Assembly (NCBI RefSeq): GCF_006438915.1
Contig: NZ_RCZE01000013.1
Span: forward strand, 1 to 64,000
Reading direction: 5' to 3'
Origin: Pseudomonas arsenicoxydans
Lineage (GTDB): Bacteria; Pseudomonadota; Gammaproteobacteria; Pseudomonadales; Pseudomonadaceae
Length of the DNA: 64,000 nt
Shown here: positions 1 through 8,663 of the stretch, in pieces
Layout of the letters: each line of letters begins with the position of its first letter
Numbering within the stretch: position 1 is the stretch's first letter
Notes under the pieces: generated by a model
Seen by the model: only the letters and a program-made list of their open reading frames with translations
Told to the model about the DNA's origin: nothing
Databases searched by the model: none
Translations under genes and position numbers: made by a program

Positions 1-1
1 T

Positions 2-64
2 ATCGAGAACGTTGATCCATGGTCAGTGAGGTGTGCGGTCGAGGCTTTAAAAGCTCAAGGCTAA
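2..64 (+). CDS. 3' end of an unidentified gene (partial)
   Basis: The frame starting at base 2 stays open for 20 codons and stops at TAA (62-64). It ends with a plausible soluble C-terminus (…SVRCAVEALKAQG). The other two forward frames close earlier and read less like protein. The piece is too short to assign to a family, so this is only a possible gene end running in from the left. Confidence 0.3.
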   Translation: MENVDPWSVRCAVEALKAQG

Positions 65-84
65 TAACTGACACAACCCAATCA

Positions 85-180
85 AAATGTGGGAGCGGGC
101 TTGCTCGCGAAGGCTGCTTAACATTCAACATTTATTTTGAATGTTAAGCAGCCTTCGCGAGCAAGCCCGCTCCCACATTT
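85..180. repeat. REP pair (BIME), perfect inverted repeat
   Basis: Two 44-base arms (85-128 and 137-180) are exact reverse complements around an 8-base centre. Each contains the GGGAGCGGGCTTGCTCGCGA core of Pseudomonas REP sequences. It lies downstream of katG and could form a very stable hairpin in RNA read from either side. Bases 181-293 between it and the katG stop show nothing further. Confidence 0.9.
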
Positions 181-293
181 GATCTGTGTTGCCTGGGCTG
201 ATCAGCGCCATACGGTCACGCAGTTCTTGCAGGATCCGGCGCTGAGTCAGGCCACCCCAACCCTTGTCACCGGGTCGGGGTGGAACACGTGCC

Positions 294-2549
294 TCACTTC
301 ACATCAAACCGATCCAGGTTCATCACTTTGGTCCAGGCCGCCACGAAGTCTTTGACAAACTTCTCCTTCGCGTCGCTGCTCGCATACACCTCGGCCAGCG
401 CCCTGAGTTGCGCATTCGAACCAAAGACCAGATCCGCCCGCGTCCCGGTCCACTTGACTTGACCGGTTTTACGATCCCGGCCTTCAAACTCTTGAGCGTC
501 TTCGGAGGTCGGTTTCCATTCCACGCCCATGTCGAGCAGGTGGGTGAAGAAGTCGTTGGTCAGCGCTTCCGGTTGCTGGGTGAACACGCCGTGCTTCGTT
601 TGTCCGACGTTGGTGTTCAACACCCGCAGGCCGCCGATTAGGGCGGTCATTTGCGGCGCACTGAGGGTCAGTTGTTGCGCCTTGTCGATCAGCAGATGCT
701 CGGCCGGTACGCGGTAACGGGTTTTGAGGTAGTTGCGGAAGCCATCGGCGATGGGTTCGAGGAAGCCGAAGGATTCCACGTCGGTCTGTTCTTGTGAGGC
801 GTCCGCACGCCCCGGCGTGAACGGCACCGTCACGCTATGACCGGCGTTTTTTGCGGCTTGTTCGACACCGGCGTTACCGGCCAGCACGATCAGGTCCGCC
901 AGCGAGATTTTCTTGCCGCCGTTGTTGAACTCGCTCCGAATGCTTTCGAGTTTGGCCAACACGTTGGCCAGTTGCTCAGGCTGGTTGGACTGCCAGGACT
1001 TCTGCGGTTCCAGACGCAGGCGTCCGCCGTTGGCGCCGCCGCGTTTGTCGGAGCCACGGAAGGTCGAAGCCGCCGCCCAGGCCGTTGATACCAGCTGCGA
1101 GACACCGAGGCCCGAGGCGAGGATTTTGCTCTTGAGCGCGGCAACGTCGCTGTCGTTGACCAGTTCGTGGTCGACGTCCGGGATCGGGTCTTGCCACAGC
1201 AGTTCTTCGCTGGGCATTTCAGGGCCGAGGTAGCGGGAGAGGGGGCCCATGTCGCGGTGGATCAGCTTGAACCAGGCGCGGGCGAAGGCGTCGGAGAGCT
1301 GATCGGGGTTCTGCAGGAAGCGCCGCGCAATCGGTTCATAGATCGGATCAAAGCGCAGGGCCAGGTCCGAGGTCAGCATGGTCGGATTGCGCCGTTTCGA
1401 TGGGTCGTGTGCATCTGGAATGGTCCCGGCGCCGGCGCCGTTTTTAGCGACCCACTGGTTCGCGCCGGCCGGGCTTTTGCTCAGCTCCCACTCGAAGCCG
1501 AACAGGTTTTCCAGGTAGTTGTTGCTCCACTTGGTGGGTGTGGTGGTCCAGGTCACTTCCAGGCCGCTGGTGATGGTGTCCGGACCTTTGCCGGTGCCAA
1601 AGTTGTTTTTCCAGCCAAAGCCCTGTTGTTCAAGGCCGGCCGCTTCAGGCTCTGCACCCACATTGTCGGCAGGCCCGGCGCCGTGGGTTTTGCCAAAGGC
1701 GTGGCCGCCCGCGATCAGCGCCACGGTTTCCTCATCGTTCATCGCCATGCGGCCGAAGGTTTCGCGAATGTCCAATGCCGAAGCGACGGGATCGGGATTG
1801 CCCTCCGGACCTTCCGGGTTCACATAGATCAGGCCCATCTGCACGGCGGCCAGTGGATTTTCCAGATTGCGCCCCTGATCGGTACGGCTGTCTTCATTTC
1901 TCCCAGGCTCGGCCACGAGTGGAACATCGCCGGGGGCTTGCACGGGTTTTTGCGCCTTGTCGTAGCGGGTGTCGCCACCCAGCCATTTGTTTTCCGAGCC
2001 CCAGTAAACATCCTCATCCGGTTCCCAAACATCGGCACGGCCACCGGAGAAACCCAAAGTCTTGAAGCCCATGGACTCCAGCGCGACGTTGCCGGTGAGT
2101 ACGATCAGGTCAGCCCAGGAAATGTTGCGGCCATATTTTTGCTTGATCGGCCAGAGCAGCCGGCGTGCCTTGTCGAGGCTGACGTTATCCGGCCAGCTGT
2201 TGAGCGGCGCAAAGCGTTGCTGGCCGGAGCCGGCACCACCGCGGCCGTCACCGGTGCGATAAGTACCGGCGGCGTGCCAGGCCATGCGAATGAACAGTGG
2301 CCCGTAGTGACCGAAGTCGGCTGGCCACCAGTCTTGCGAATCGGTCATCAGCGCCGTGAGGTCTCTTTTTACGGCGGCAAAGTCGAGTTTTTTGAACGCT
2401 TCACTGTAATTGAAGCCCTCGTCCAAGGGATCGGACAGGGACGAGTGCTGGTGCAGGATTTTCAGATTCAGCTGGTTCGGCCACCAATCGCGGTTCGTCG
2501 TGCCACCGCCGGCGGCGTGGTTAAACGGGCATTTCGATTCATTTGCCAT
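294..2549 (-). CDS. katG: Catalase-peroxidase KatG
   Basis: Bifunctional haem enzyme that breaks down hydrogen peroxide and has broad peroxidase activity. The 751-residue product has the family's usual length and two-domain (duplicated peroxidase) layout. The N-terminal domain carries the distal RMAWHAAGTYR motif with the catalytic Arg, Trp and His, and the GGHAFGKTHG segment with the proximal His. The C-terminal half is the degenerate second domain. An in-frame extension of 38 codons exists upstream. I chose the internal ATG (MANESKCPFNH) because an AAGGT ribosome site precedes it and KatG proteins begin this way. It is monocistronic; the gene to its right is also on the minus strand but over 400 bases away. 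An OxyR-type response is expected for the family, but I did not find a clear operator. Confidence 0.96.
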   Translation of the reverse strand: MANESKCPFNHAAGGGTTNRDWWPNQLNLKILHQHSSLSDPLDEGFNYSEAFKKLDFAAVKRDLTALMTDSQDWWPADFGHYGPLFIRMAWHAAGTYRTGDGRGGAGSGQQRFAPLNSWPDNVSLDKARRLLWPIKQKYGRNISWADLIVLTGNVALESMGFKTLGFSGGRADVWEPDEDVYWGSENKWLGGDTRYDKAQKPVQAPGDVPLVAEPGRNEDSRTDQGRNLENPLAAVQMGLIYVNPEGPEGNPDPVASALDIRETFGRMAMNDEETVALIAGGHAFGKTHGAGPADNVGAEPEAAGLEQQGFGWKNNFGTGKGPDTITSGLEVTWTTTPTKWSNNYLENLFGFEWELSKSPAGANQWVAKNGAGAGTIPDAHDPSKRRNPTMLTSDLALRFDPIYEPIARRFLQNPDQLSDAFARAWFKLIHRDMGPLSRYLGPEMPSEELLWQDPIPDVDHELVNDSDVAALKSKILASGLGVSQLVSTAWAAASTFRGSDKRGGANGGRLRLEPQKSWQSNQPEQLANVLAKLESIRSEFNNGGKKISLADLIVLAGNAGVEQAAKNAGHSVTVPFTPGRADASQEQTDVESFGFLEPIADGFRNYLKTRYRVPAEHLLIDKAQQLTLSAPQMTALIGGLRVLNTNVGQTKHGVFTQQPEALTNDFFTHLLDMGVEWKPTSEDAQEFEGRDRKTGQVKWTGTRADLVFGSNAQLRALAEVYASSDAKEKFVKDFVAAWTKVMNLDRFDVK

Positions 2550-2913
2550 GTGCGAGCTACCTTTTGGGTCGTATTCATCCGGGCTATCCGGCCCTTTGTG
2601 GGTTCTGGAATAGCGACGAGCGAAAGCAATGACACAGGCTGCTGGGCCAGCAGTTGGATTCACTGATTGTTTTGATCACACAGATATCGGTACAGCGAAA
2701 AACGCGGTGCAATCACGGTGGCCCACGGCAGGCTTAGTCATGTTTCTGACTCATTCCTGTCTCCTTATCAGCTCAAAACCGGCCGGCTGACGCCAGCGCT
2801 GGGATAAGGTTAGACGCCTATCCGCAAGTCAGCTAATAGGTGGAGTATTCGGGACTGATAGGCAAAAGCTTTTATTGGCAGAGGTGAGATTGACTGCCGT
2901 GGGGAGGGCTTCC
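2550..2913. other. Non-coding stretch upstream of katG
   Basis: No convincing reading frame apart from the unlikely N-terminal extension of katG. It should hold the katG promoter, but I could not single out convincing -35/-10 boxes or an OxyR site. Confidence 0.5.
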
Positions 2914-2947
2914 GGGAAATACGCTGGCGCTGGCGAGTGTATTTCCC
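2914..2947 (-). terminator. Stem-loop downstream of the repeat-protein gene
   Basis: GGGAAATAC (2914-2922) and GTATTTCCC (2939-2947) form a perfect 9-bp stem around a 16-base GC-rich loop. It sits about 30 bases after the stop of the leftward gene at 2979. There is no clean U-tract, so it may be a transcript-stabilising hairpin rather than an intrinsic terminator. Confidence 0.45.
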
Positions 2948-2978
2948 TTGGCTTTTGACAGGGTCTCAGCGGCTGCTC

Positions 2979-3563
2979 TTACCTTGGCGTATTGAACTGG
3001 TCGGTGTAGCTACCGGACATCAGATTCGACGCGACGCGATCAGAGCCAACGCCCACGCGAGAGGAGTACGCGAGACGAGTCGCGCCCACGCGATCCGAAC
3101 CGTCGGAAGCCAATTGACCGGCGCCGACATGATCTGAACCGTCGGAAGCAACCTGACCAGCGCCGACATGATCGGAACCATCGGAAGCGACCTGACCGGC
3201 GCCCACATGATCTGAGCCGTCGGAAGCGACCTGACCGGCGCCGACATGATCCGACCCATCGGAAGCAACCTGACCGGCGCCGACATGATCCGACCCATCG
3301 GAAGCGACCTGACCGGCGCCCACATGATCCGAACCATCAGAAGCAACCTGACCGGCGCCGACATGATCCGACCCATCGGAAGCGACCTGACCGGCACCAA
3401 CATGATCCGAACCGTCGGAAGCGACCTGACCGGCGCCCACATGGTCCGCTCCATCCGAAGCCAATGCCCGCTGTTCCGCAGCCCAGGCACTGGACAGGCC
3501 AGCCGGGATGGCCATCGTTGTCGCGACCGCAAATACAACGCCGGTAACAAGCTTGTAGTTCAT
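2979..3563 (-). CDS. Secreted protein built of 13-residue repeats
   Basis: Function not recognised. The 194-residue product begins with a clear Sec signal peptide (about residues 1-28, ending SSAWA). Residues 35-164 are ten head-to-tail copies of a 13-residue unit, consensus ASDGSDHVGAGQV. The first copy has GAD, and the last reads ASDGSDRVGATRL. A short divergent tail follows (about residues 165-194, ending in QFNTPR). The ATG at 3563 is preceded by GGAGAAG; a 17-codon upstream extension lacks such a site. The mature protein is rich in Asp, Gly, Ser and His and has no cysteine. I recall small Pseudomonas proteins with SDGSDR-type repeats being named phage infection protein in databases, but that name is not evidence of function. 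It could be a metal-binding or cell-surface repeat protein (inference). Confidence 0.8.
   Translation of the reverse strand: MNYKLVTGVVFAVATTMAIPAGLSSAWAAEQRALASDGADHVGAGQVASDGSDHVGAGQVASDGSDHVGAGQVASDGSDHVGAGQVASDGSDHVGAGQVASDGSDHVGAGQVASDGSDHVGAGQVASDGSDHVGAGQVASDGSDHVGAGQLASDGSDRVGATRLAYSSRVGVGSDRVASNLMSGSYTDQFNTPR
3072..3461. repeat. Tandem 39-bp coding repeat, ten units
   Basis: Ten consecutive 39-base units encode the 13-residue repeats. The inner units are nearly identical at DNA level (for example GACCGGCGCC recurring at 3235, 3274 and 3313), with mostly third-position changes such as TCGGAAGC versus TCAGAAGC. This points to recent duplication or gene conversion, and copy number may vary between strains. 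Confidence 0.9.
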
Positions 3564-3931
3564 GATCTTCTCCACACCCGTTGGCCACACAGCAATCGGG
3601 GGACTGCTCGCCATTCGTTTCTTGGCAAAGTCGGCTCGGGATCAAGTTGTTGGCAAATGGCACGGGGCGCCTGACAGGTGCGCGGGTGTCGACGTTCTGC
3701 ATGACACATGAGAAATCTGATCAAACAGTATAGTTCGCCAAACTTTGCCGACTTGCACACGTAAAGTGTCTGGACGGCCGGGTTCCAGACTAAGCGCGCT
3801 TTTTGATTGCGTTCGGTTCTATGCAACGGGATTGTTGGGGCCAATGCTTCTGTTGGGAATTGCTGTGTGACTGATGACCCCATCGCGGGCACGCCACGCT
3901 CCCACAGGATTTAAATGGGCCGAAGCGAAGG
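3564..3931. other. Intergenic region, promoter side of repeat-protein gene
   Basis: No supported gene. It holds a 7-bp inverted repeat, GTCTGGA (3768-3774) with TCCAGAC (3784-3790), and a half REP-like piece near 3885-3910 (CGCGGGCACGCCACGCTCCC). The promoter of the repeat-protein gene should be here but is not obvious. Confidence 0.45.
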
Positions 3932-4792
3932 TCATTGCGCCCCGAACAGCATCGTCCAGTACACCCCCTCATCACCGCGCGCATCTGCTGCATACGCCGC
4001 GCCGACTTGGGTAAACATCGGGTTCATCAAATTCGCACAATGCCCGGGGCTGGCCAGCCATCCGGCCATTGCCTTGTTCGGCGAGCTCTGCCCGGCGGCG
4101 ATGTTTTCGCCGATCTGCCGGCCGCGGTAACCGGCGGCCCTCGCTCGATCCGCGGGCATATCGCCGTCGGGGTCGCGGTGGGCGAAGTAGTTGCCATAGG
4201 CCATGGCCTTGCTGTGTCCTTGTGCGGCGGCGCCCAAGGCGGAGTTCCAGCTGAGCGGCCGCGCGGCAGAGAAGCGCTGACCGCCACACATCCGCGGTTT
4301 GGCCCGCGCGGCGTTGACTTGCGCCAACAAGGCTTTGGCGACGGCTCGTGTATCACCGACCTTGTGGTCGAGCACCGGCTGCGCCAGCACCACTTGCCAT
4401 TCACTTCGGGCTCGGCTGACACCGATGTCGGCGTACTGGCCGTCCAGCAGCGCCCCGCAGTAATCGTCCTGGAGCATGTCAAACGCTTCATCGGCATCCT
4501 GCGCGCCGACCACCCGAATGCTGCGTACGGTCACCGCTGAATAACCGGAAGCCTTCAGCCGATCGCGCAAACCACCGCCATAACCGATGGGCAACGCCAG
4601 GTTTGAGTTCAGCGCAAGCGGCGCCAGGCGTTGTGCCGGGCGCCTGTCGCAGCGCTGGGGATGGGCACGGTAGTCATTGATCGCCGCCACCAGTTGGCGT
4701 TCGCCATTGGCATGAGCGGGGGAGGTAAATAGAGCAAACACAGGCAAAAGACACAGCGAGGCGCAGCGCAAGGCGAGGACGGTCGGGTGCAT
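3932..4792 (-). CDS. Secreted CAP-domain (SCP/PR-1-like) protein
   Basis: 286 residues with an N-terminal signal peptide (about 1-28, ending PAHA). The C-terminal half is a CAP domain: the motifs VNAARAKP, LSWNSALGAAAQGHSKAMA, NYFAHRDPDG, IGENIAAG and SPGHCANLMNP follow in family order. The conserved His and Glu of the CAP cavity are visible in HSKAM, FAHRD and GENIA. The N-terminal half (about residues 29-150) looks like a second, weaker copy (LVAAINDYRAHPQRC). Bacterial members are periplasmic or secreted and their biochemical role is mostly unknown. It appears monocistronic. Confidence 0.85.
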   Translation of the reverse strand: MHPTVLALRCASLCLLPVFALFTSPAHANGERQLVAAINDYRAHPQRCDRRPAQRLAPLALNSNLALPIGYGGGLRDRLKASGYSAVTVRSIRVVGAQDADEAFDMLQDDYCGALLDGQYADIGVSRARSEWQVVLAQPVLDHKVGDTRAVAKALLAQVNAARAKPRMCGGQRFSAARPLSWNSALGAAAQGHSKAMAYGNYFAHRDPDGDMPADRARAAGYRGRQIGENIAAGQSSPNKAMAGWLASPGHCANLMNPMFTQVGAAYAADARGDEGVYWTMLFGAQ

Positions 4793-5012
4793 GAGGCGGA
4801 CAGCTCTGATCAGAGACGACGGTAAGTGGGAATTTACGGCGCCTCTATGACTGGGGTTTTGAGACTAGGTTCAGGAGGGAAGGGCGCAAAAAACAGCGGC
4901 TATGCCTACCGCGTGTCGCAAAATGCGAAAAGTACCGGTCCAGCCTTAAATATGTGGCCGCCTCAGTCGATAGCGTTTTCATAATGCCGACGTGCCAACA
5001 GAGGGCTGCACC

Positions 5013-6626
5013 ATGTCGATAAAACTCCGTTTACTCTTGTTGATTGGCACCAGTTTGCTGACCGCGCTGATCGTCAGCCTGGTCAGTTACGTGGGCAACT
5101 CGCAGATGGCCGATGCGGTGAATGAGAGCGAGGTCAGCATGACCGCTCTGCGCAATCACCTTGAAGCCGACATGATGCATGACGCCCTGCGCGCCGACGT
5201 ACTCTCGGCCATGTTGGTGGGCTTGGGCAAAAGCACCAGCAGCAAGGCCGAAGTACACAGTTCCATCGAGGAACATGCGAAGCATTTTCGTGACGTGCTG
5301 GGTGAAAACCTCAAACTGCCGGTCAACGACACAATCAAGACCGCACTGAACAAGGTCAAGCCGAGCCTCGACACCTACATCAGCGCGGCCGAGCGCATCG
5401 TCGGCCTGGCACTGGAAAATCCAGAAGCTGCGCAGAAAGAACTGGGCACCTTCAATACCGCGTTCAGCCAACTGGAAGACCAGATGGCGGCCCTCAGCGA
5501 GTTGATCGAAACCAACACGCAACAGACCAGCCAAGGCACAGCGCAAGCCATTCATAGTGCCAACTTCACCCTCGGTATTGTGCTGATCGCCAGCCTGGTG
5601 ATGCTGCTGATTCAGGGGCGCTGGGTGATTCTGAGCATCATGGGGCCGCTGCAGACCGCCAGCCGGATTGCCCAAAGCATCGCCCACGGCAACTTGAGCG
5701 AACCGATTGTCGAACCGACACAAAAGGACGAAGCCAGCGCGTTGATCCGCAGCCTGGCGACCATGCAGCGCGACCTGCGCGGCATGATCGAGGTGGTGCG
5801 CAGCAATGCCCATGGCGTCAGCGGCATGAGTGATCAACTCAGCAGCGGTTGCCATCAGGTCGCCGACAGCAGCCAGCAGCAAAGCGCCGCCGCCAGCACC
5901 ATGGCCGCCGCCGCCAGTGAAATGACCGCCAGCATCGAGGAAATCACCCGCCACGCCGAACGCGCGCTGAGCATGGCCAACCAGGCCGAGTCACTGGCCA
6001 AGGATGGTGGTCGAGTGATTCATCAGGTCGTCGAAGACATGGACGGCATTGCCCGTTCCGCGCAGCAGTCGGCTCAGGTCATTCGTACGCTGGACAAGGA
6101 ATCCGAAGGCATTTTCAACATCATTCAGGTGATCAAGGGCATCGCTGACCAGACCAACCTGCTGGCGTTGAACGCTGCCATTGAGGCCGCCCGTGCCGGT
6201 GAGCAGGGCCGAGGCTTTGCCGTGGTTGCCGACGAGGTGCGCAACCTCGCCGGCCGCACCAGCGCCTCCACCCAGGAAATTGCCAGCATGGTCGCGCGCA
6301 TCCAGCAAAGCACTCGCGAGGCGGTGACCAGCATGGAAGCGGGTGTCGCGCAGGTCGACAAAGGCATGGCCGTGACCGCCGACGTCGAGCGGGCAATTCG
6401 TGAAATCCTCGACGCGACGCTGAGCACCACGCAACTGGTCAACGACATTACCCGCACCATCGGTGAGCAAAGCCTGGCCAGCAACGAAATCGCCCATCAG
6501 GTGGACATGATTGCGGGGATGTCGGAAGGCAACAGCAAGGTGATCGGGCAGACGGCTTCGACGACCGATGAATTGTCGAGTCTGGCGGGGAAGCTGTCGC
6601 AGTCGGTGGACCGGTTCAGGCTTTGA
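5013..6626 (+). CDS. Methyl-accepting chemotaxis protein
   Basis: Inner-membrane chemoreceptor of 537 residues that relays ligand binding to CheA/CheW. Order of parts: TM1 (about 5-25), a ~160-residue periplasmic helical ligand-binding region of the four-helix-bundle type, TM2 (about 185-205), a HAMP domain, then a long coiled-coil signalling domain. The signalling tip carries the hallmark IADQTNLLALNAAIEAARAG and RGFAVVADEVRNLA motifs. The C-terminus (SVDRFRL) lacks a CheR-tethering pentapeptide. I chose the ATG at 5013, behind GAGGG, over an upstream GTG at 4992. The ligand cannot be told from sequence. No chemotaxis genes lie nearby, so it is an orphan receptor. Confidence 0.93.
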   Translation: MSIKLRLLLLIGTSLLTALIVSLVSYVGNSQMADAVNESEVSMTALRNHLEADMMHDALRADVLSAMLVGLGKSTSSKAEVHSSIEEHAKHFRDVLGENLKLPVNDTIKTALNKVKPSLDTYISAAERIVGLALENPEAAQKELGTFNTAFSQLEDQMAALSELIETNTQQTSQGTAQAIHSANFTLGIVLIASLVMLLIQGRWVILSIMGPLQTASRIAQSIAHGNLSEPIVEPTQKDEASALIRSLATMQRDLRGMIEVVRSNAHGVSGMSDQLSSGCHQVADSSQQQSAAASTMAAAASEMTASIEEITRHAERALSMANQAESLAKDGGRVIHQVVEDMDGIARSAQQSAQVIRTLDKESEGIFNIIQVIKGIADQTNLLALNAAIEAARAGEQGRGFAVVADEVRNLAGRTSASTQEIASMVARIQQSTREAVTSMEAGVAQVDKGMAVTADVERAIREILDATLSTTQLVNDITRTIGEQSLASNEIAHQVDMIAGMSEGNSKVIGQTASTTDELSSLAGKLSQSVDRFRL

Positions 6627-6646
6627 TTTGATGGTGTCAGGCAGGA

Positions 6647-6729
6647 CGCCTTCGCGAGCAAGCCCGCTCCCACATTTGATCTCGGGCGTTCACAAGACCA
6701 ATGTGGGAGCGGGCTTGCTCGCGAAGGCG
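6647..6729. repeat. REP pair between the chemoreceptor gene and ilvD
   Basis: 30-base arms (6647-6676 and 6700-6729) are perfect reverse complements with the GCGAGCAAGCCCGCTCCCAC core. It sits between the convergent stops of the chemoreceptor gene and ilvD, where it could act as a shared 3' hairpin. Confidence 0.9.
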
Positions 6730-6757
6730 GTAGACCAGGCGACACAGAACCAAAACC

Positions 6758-8440
6758 CTAAAGATACTTATCCGTCACAGCCCCTTCCGAAGCACTGGAC
6801 ACCGTCTTCGCATACTTCGCCAACACCCCACGCTTGTACTTGGACTCCGGCCTCACCCAACGGCTCTTACGTTCAGCCAACTCAGCATCGGAAACATCCA
6901 CCGTAATCAGCCGGGTTTCGGCGTCAATGGTGATCCTGTCACCATCCTCAACCAACGCAATCGGCCCACCCTCAAAAGCTTCCGGCGTGATATGACCCAC
7001 GACAAATCCGTGCGAGCCACCGGAGAAACGCCCGTCAGTAATCAACGCGACTTCCTTGCCCAACCCCTTGCCCATCACCGCCGAAGTGGGCGAGAGCATC
7101 TCGCGCATGCCCGGCCCACCCTTGGGCCCTTCATAGCGGATCACGATCACATCGCCAGCCTTGACCTCACCATTGAGAATCCCCGCCAGCGCGCCTTCCT
7201 CGCCGTGATAAACCCGGGCCGTGCCTTCAAAGCGCAAACCTTCCTTGCCGGTGATCTTGGCCACGGCGCCGGTGGGTGAGAGGTTGCCGCGCAGTATCAC
7301 CAGGTGGGAGTCCTTCTTGATCGGCGTGTCGAAGGGCAGGATCACGTCCTGGCCTTCGGGATAGTCGGGTACATCTTTGAGGTTTTCCGCGAGGGTTTTG
7401 CCCGTGACCGTCAGCACATCACCGTGCAGCATGCCGGCGGCGAGCATGCGTTTCATCAGCGGCTGAATGCCGCCAATCGCCACCAGTTCACTCATCATGT
7501 ATTTGCCGCTGGGCCGCAGGTCAGCCACCACCGGCGACACCTTGCCCAGCTCCACGAAGTCGTCCAGCGTCAGGTCGACATCCACGGCATTCGCCATGGC
7601 CAAGAGGTGCAACACGGCATTGGTCGAGCCGGCGAGGGCGATGACCACGCGGATCGCATTTTCAAAGGCCTGGCGGGTCATGATGTCGCGGGGTTTGAGG
7701 TCCAGCTTGAGTAATTCCATCACTTGCTGGCCAGCGCGGAAACTGTCTGAGGCCTTGTCACTGCCGACAGCGTCCTGAGAACTGGAACCGGGCAGGCTCA
7801 TGCCCAGCGCTTCAATGGCCGAGGCCATGGTGTTGGCCGTGTACATCCCGCCGCAGGACCCAGGGCCGGGAATCGCCACTTCTTCGATCTGCTTGACCTG
7901 AATCTCGCTGATATCCCCCCGCGCATGCTGGCCCACAGCCTCGAACACGGAAATGATGTCGGTGTGGCCCGCGCCCGGCCGAATCGTGCCGCCATAGACA
8001 AAAATCGACGGACGATTGAGCCGCGCCATGCCGATCAGGCAGCCCGGCATGTTCTTGTCACAACCGCCTACGGTCACCAGGCCGTCAAAGCCTTCGCAAC
8101 CGACCACCACCTCAATCGAATCGGCGATCACCTCGCGCGACACCAGCGAATACTTCATGCCTTCAGTGCCGTTGGCAATGCCGTCGGAAATGGTGATGGT
8201 ATTGAAAATGACGCCTTTGGCGCCCGCTGCGTTGGCACCTTTTTCGGCCTCAAGGGCGAGTTTGTCGATGTGCATGTTGCACGGCGTGACCATCGCCCAG
8301 GTGGACGCGATGCCGATCTGCGGCTTCTTGAAGTCGGCATCGGTGAAACCCACGGCGCGCAGCATGGCGCGTGCGGGCGCGGCTTCGACGCCGTCGATGA
8401 CCTGGGAGGAGTATTTGCGCAGATCGTCTTTGTCGCTCAT
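6758..8440 (-). CDS. ilvD: Dihydroxy-acid dehydratase (short form)
   Basis: Iron-sulphur enzyme that dehydrates 2,3-dihydroxy-isovalerate and -3-methylvalerate, the penultimate common step of valine and isoleucine synthesis. The 560-residue product is about 50 residues shorter than the E. coli-type IlvD. It keeps the three cluster cysteines, near residues 54 (TPCNMH), 127 (GGCDKNMPGC) and 196 (PGSCGGMY). The C-terminal TDGRFSGGSHGFVVGH motif is also present. Some Pseudomonas carry both a long and a short IlvD, so this may be the second copy. Related dehydratases act on sugar acids, so an alternative substrate is possible. It is monocistronic and divergent from the gal operon. Confidence 0.9.
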   Translation of the reverse strand: MSDKDDLRKYSSQVIDGVEAAPARAMLRAVGFTDADFKKPQIGIASTWAMVTPCNMHIDKLALEAEKGANAAGAKGVIFNTITISDGIANGTEGMKYSLVSREVIADSIEVVVGCEGFDGLVTVGGCDKNMPGCLIGMARLNRPSIFVYGGTIRPGAGHTDIISVFEAVGQHARGDISEIQVKQIEEVAIPGPGSCGGMYTANTMASAIEALGMSLPGSSSQDAVGSDKASDSFRAGQQVMELLKLDLKPRDIMTRQAFENAIRVVIALAGSTNAVLHLLAMANAVDVDLTLDDFVELGKVSPVVADLRPSGKYMMSELVAIGGIQPLMKRMLAAGMLHGDVLTVTGKTLAENLKDVPDYPEGQDVILPFDTPIKKDSHLVILRGNLSPTGAVAKITGKEGLRFEGTARVYHGEEGALAGILNGEVKAGDVIVIRYEGPKGGPGMREMLSPTSAVMGKGLGKEVALITDGRFSGGSHGFVVGHITPEAFEGGPIALVEDGDRITIDAETRLITVDVSDAELAERKSRWVRPESKYKRGVLAKYAKTVSSASEGAVTDKYL

Positions 8441-8663
8441 GACAGTTCCTCACCTCAAAGACCTGACCGGTGCGGCCCAAGCCCGGGGTTTTTAGTCTAG
8501 CCCCGGTTCGCAGATTCGGCCCGATAAGAAAAACCGATACCCCCTTAAGGATTTCCCAGAGGCGAGGCGGGCGCCTGCGGCTTTAGAGTCACGCCCAACA
8601 GGTTGACCGTCGCGCATCGACTCCACGCCTGCCGCAATTTCAAAAAAATAAGAAGGTGAATGC

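Noticed and set aside
1167..2666. A 499-codon open frame on the plus strand across katG
   Set aside because: It lies entirely antisense to a textbook KatG, has no family motifs, and reflects high-GC third-position bias; same for long antisense frames over galA, wzc, the GH13 gene and the exopolysaccharide genes.
3072..3461. Regular 39-bp repeats as a CRISPR array
   Set aside because: The units are contiguous with no unique spacers, and encode an uninterrupted 13-residue protein repeat behind a signal peptide; no cas genes nearby.
8441..8663. A GalR operator upstream of galT
   Set aside because: Several T-N11-A matches exist by chance, and no motif is clearly shared with 14034-14188, so no site is claimed.
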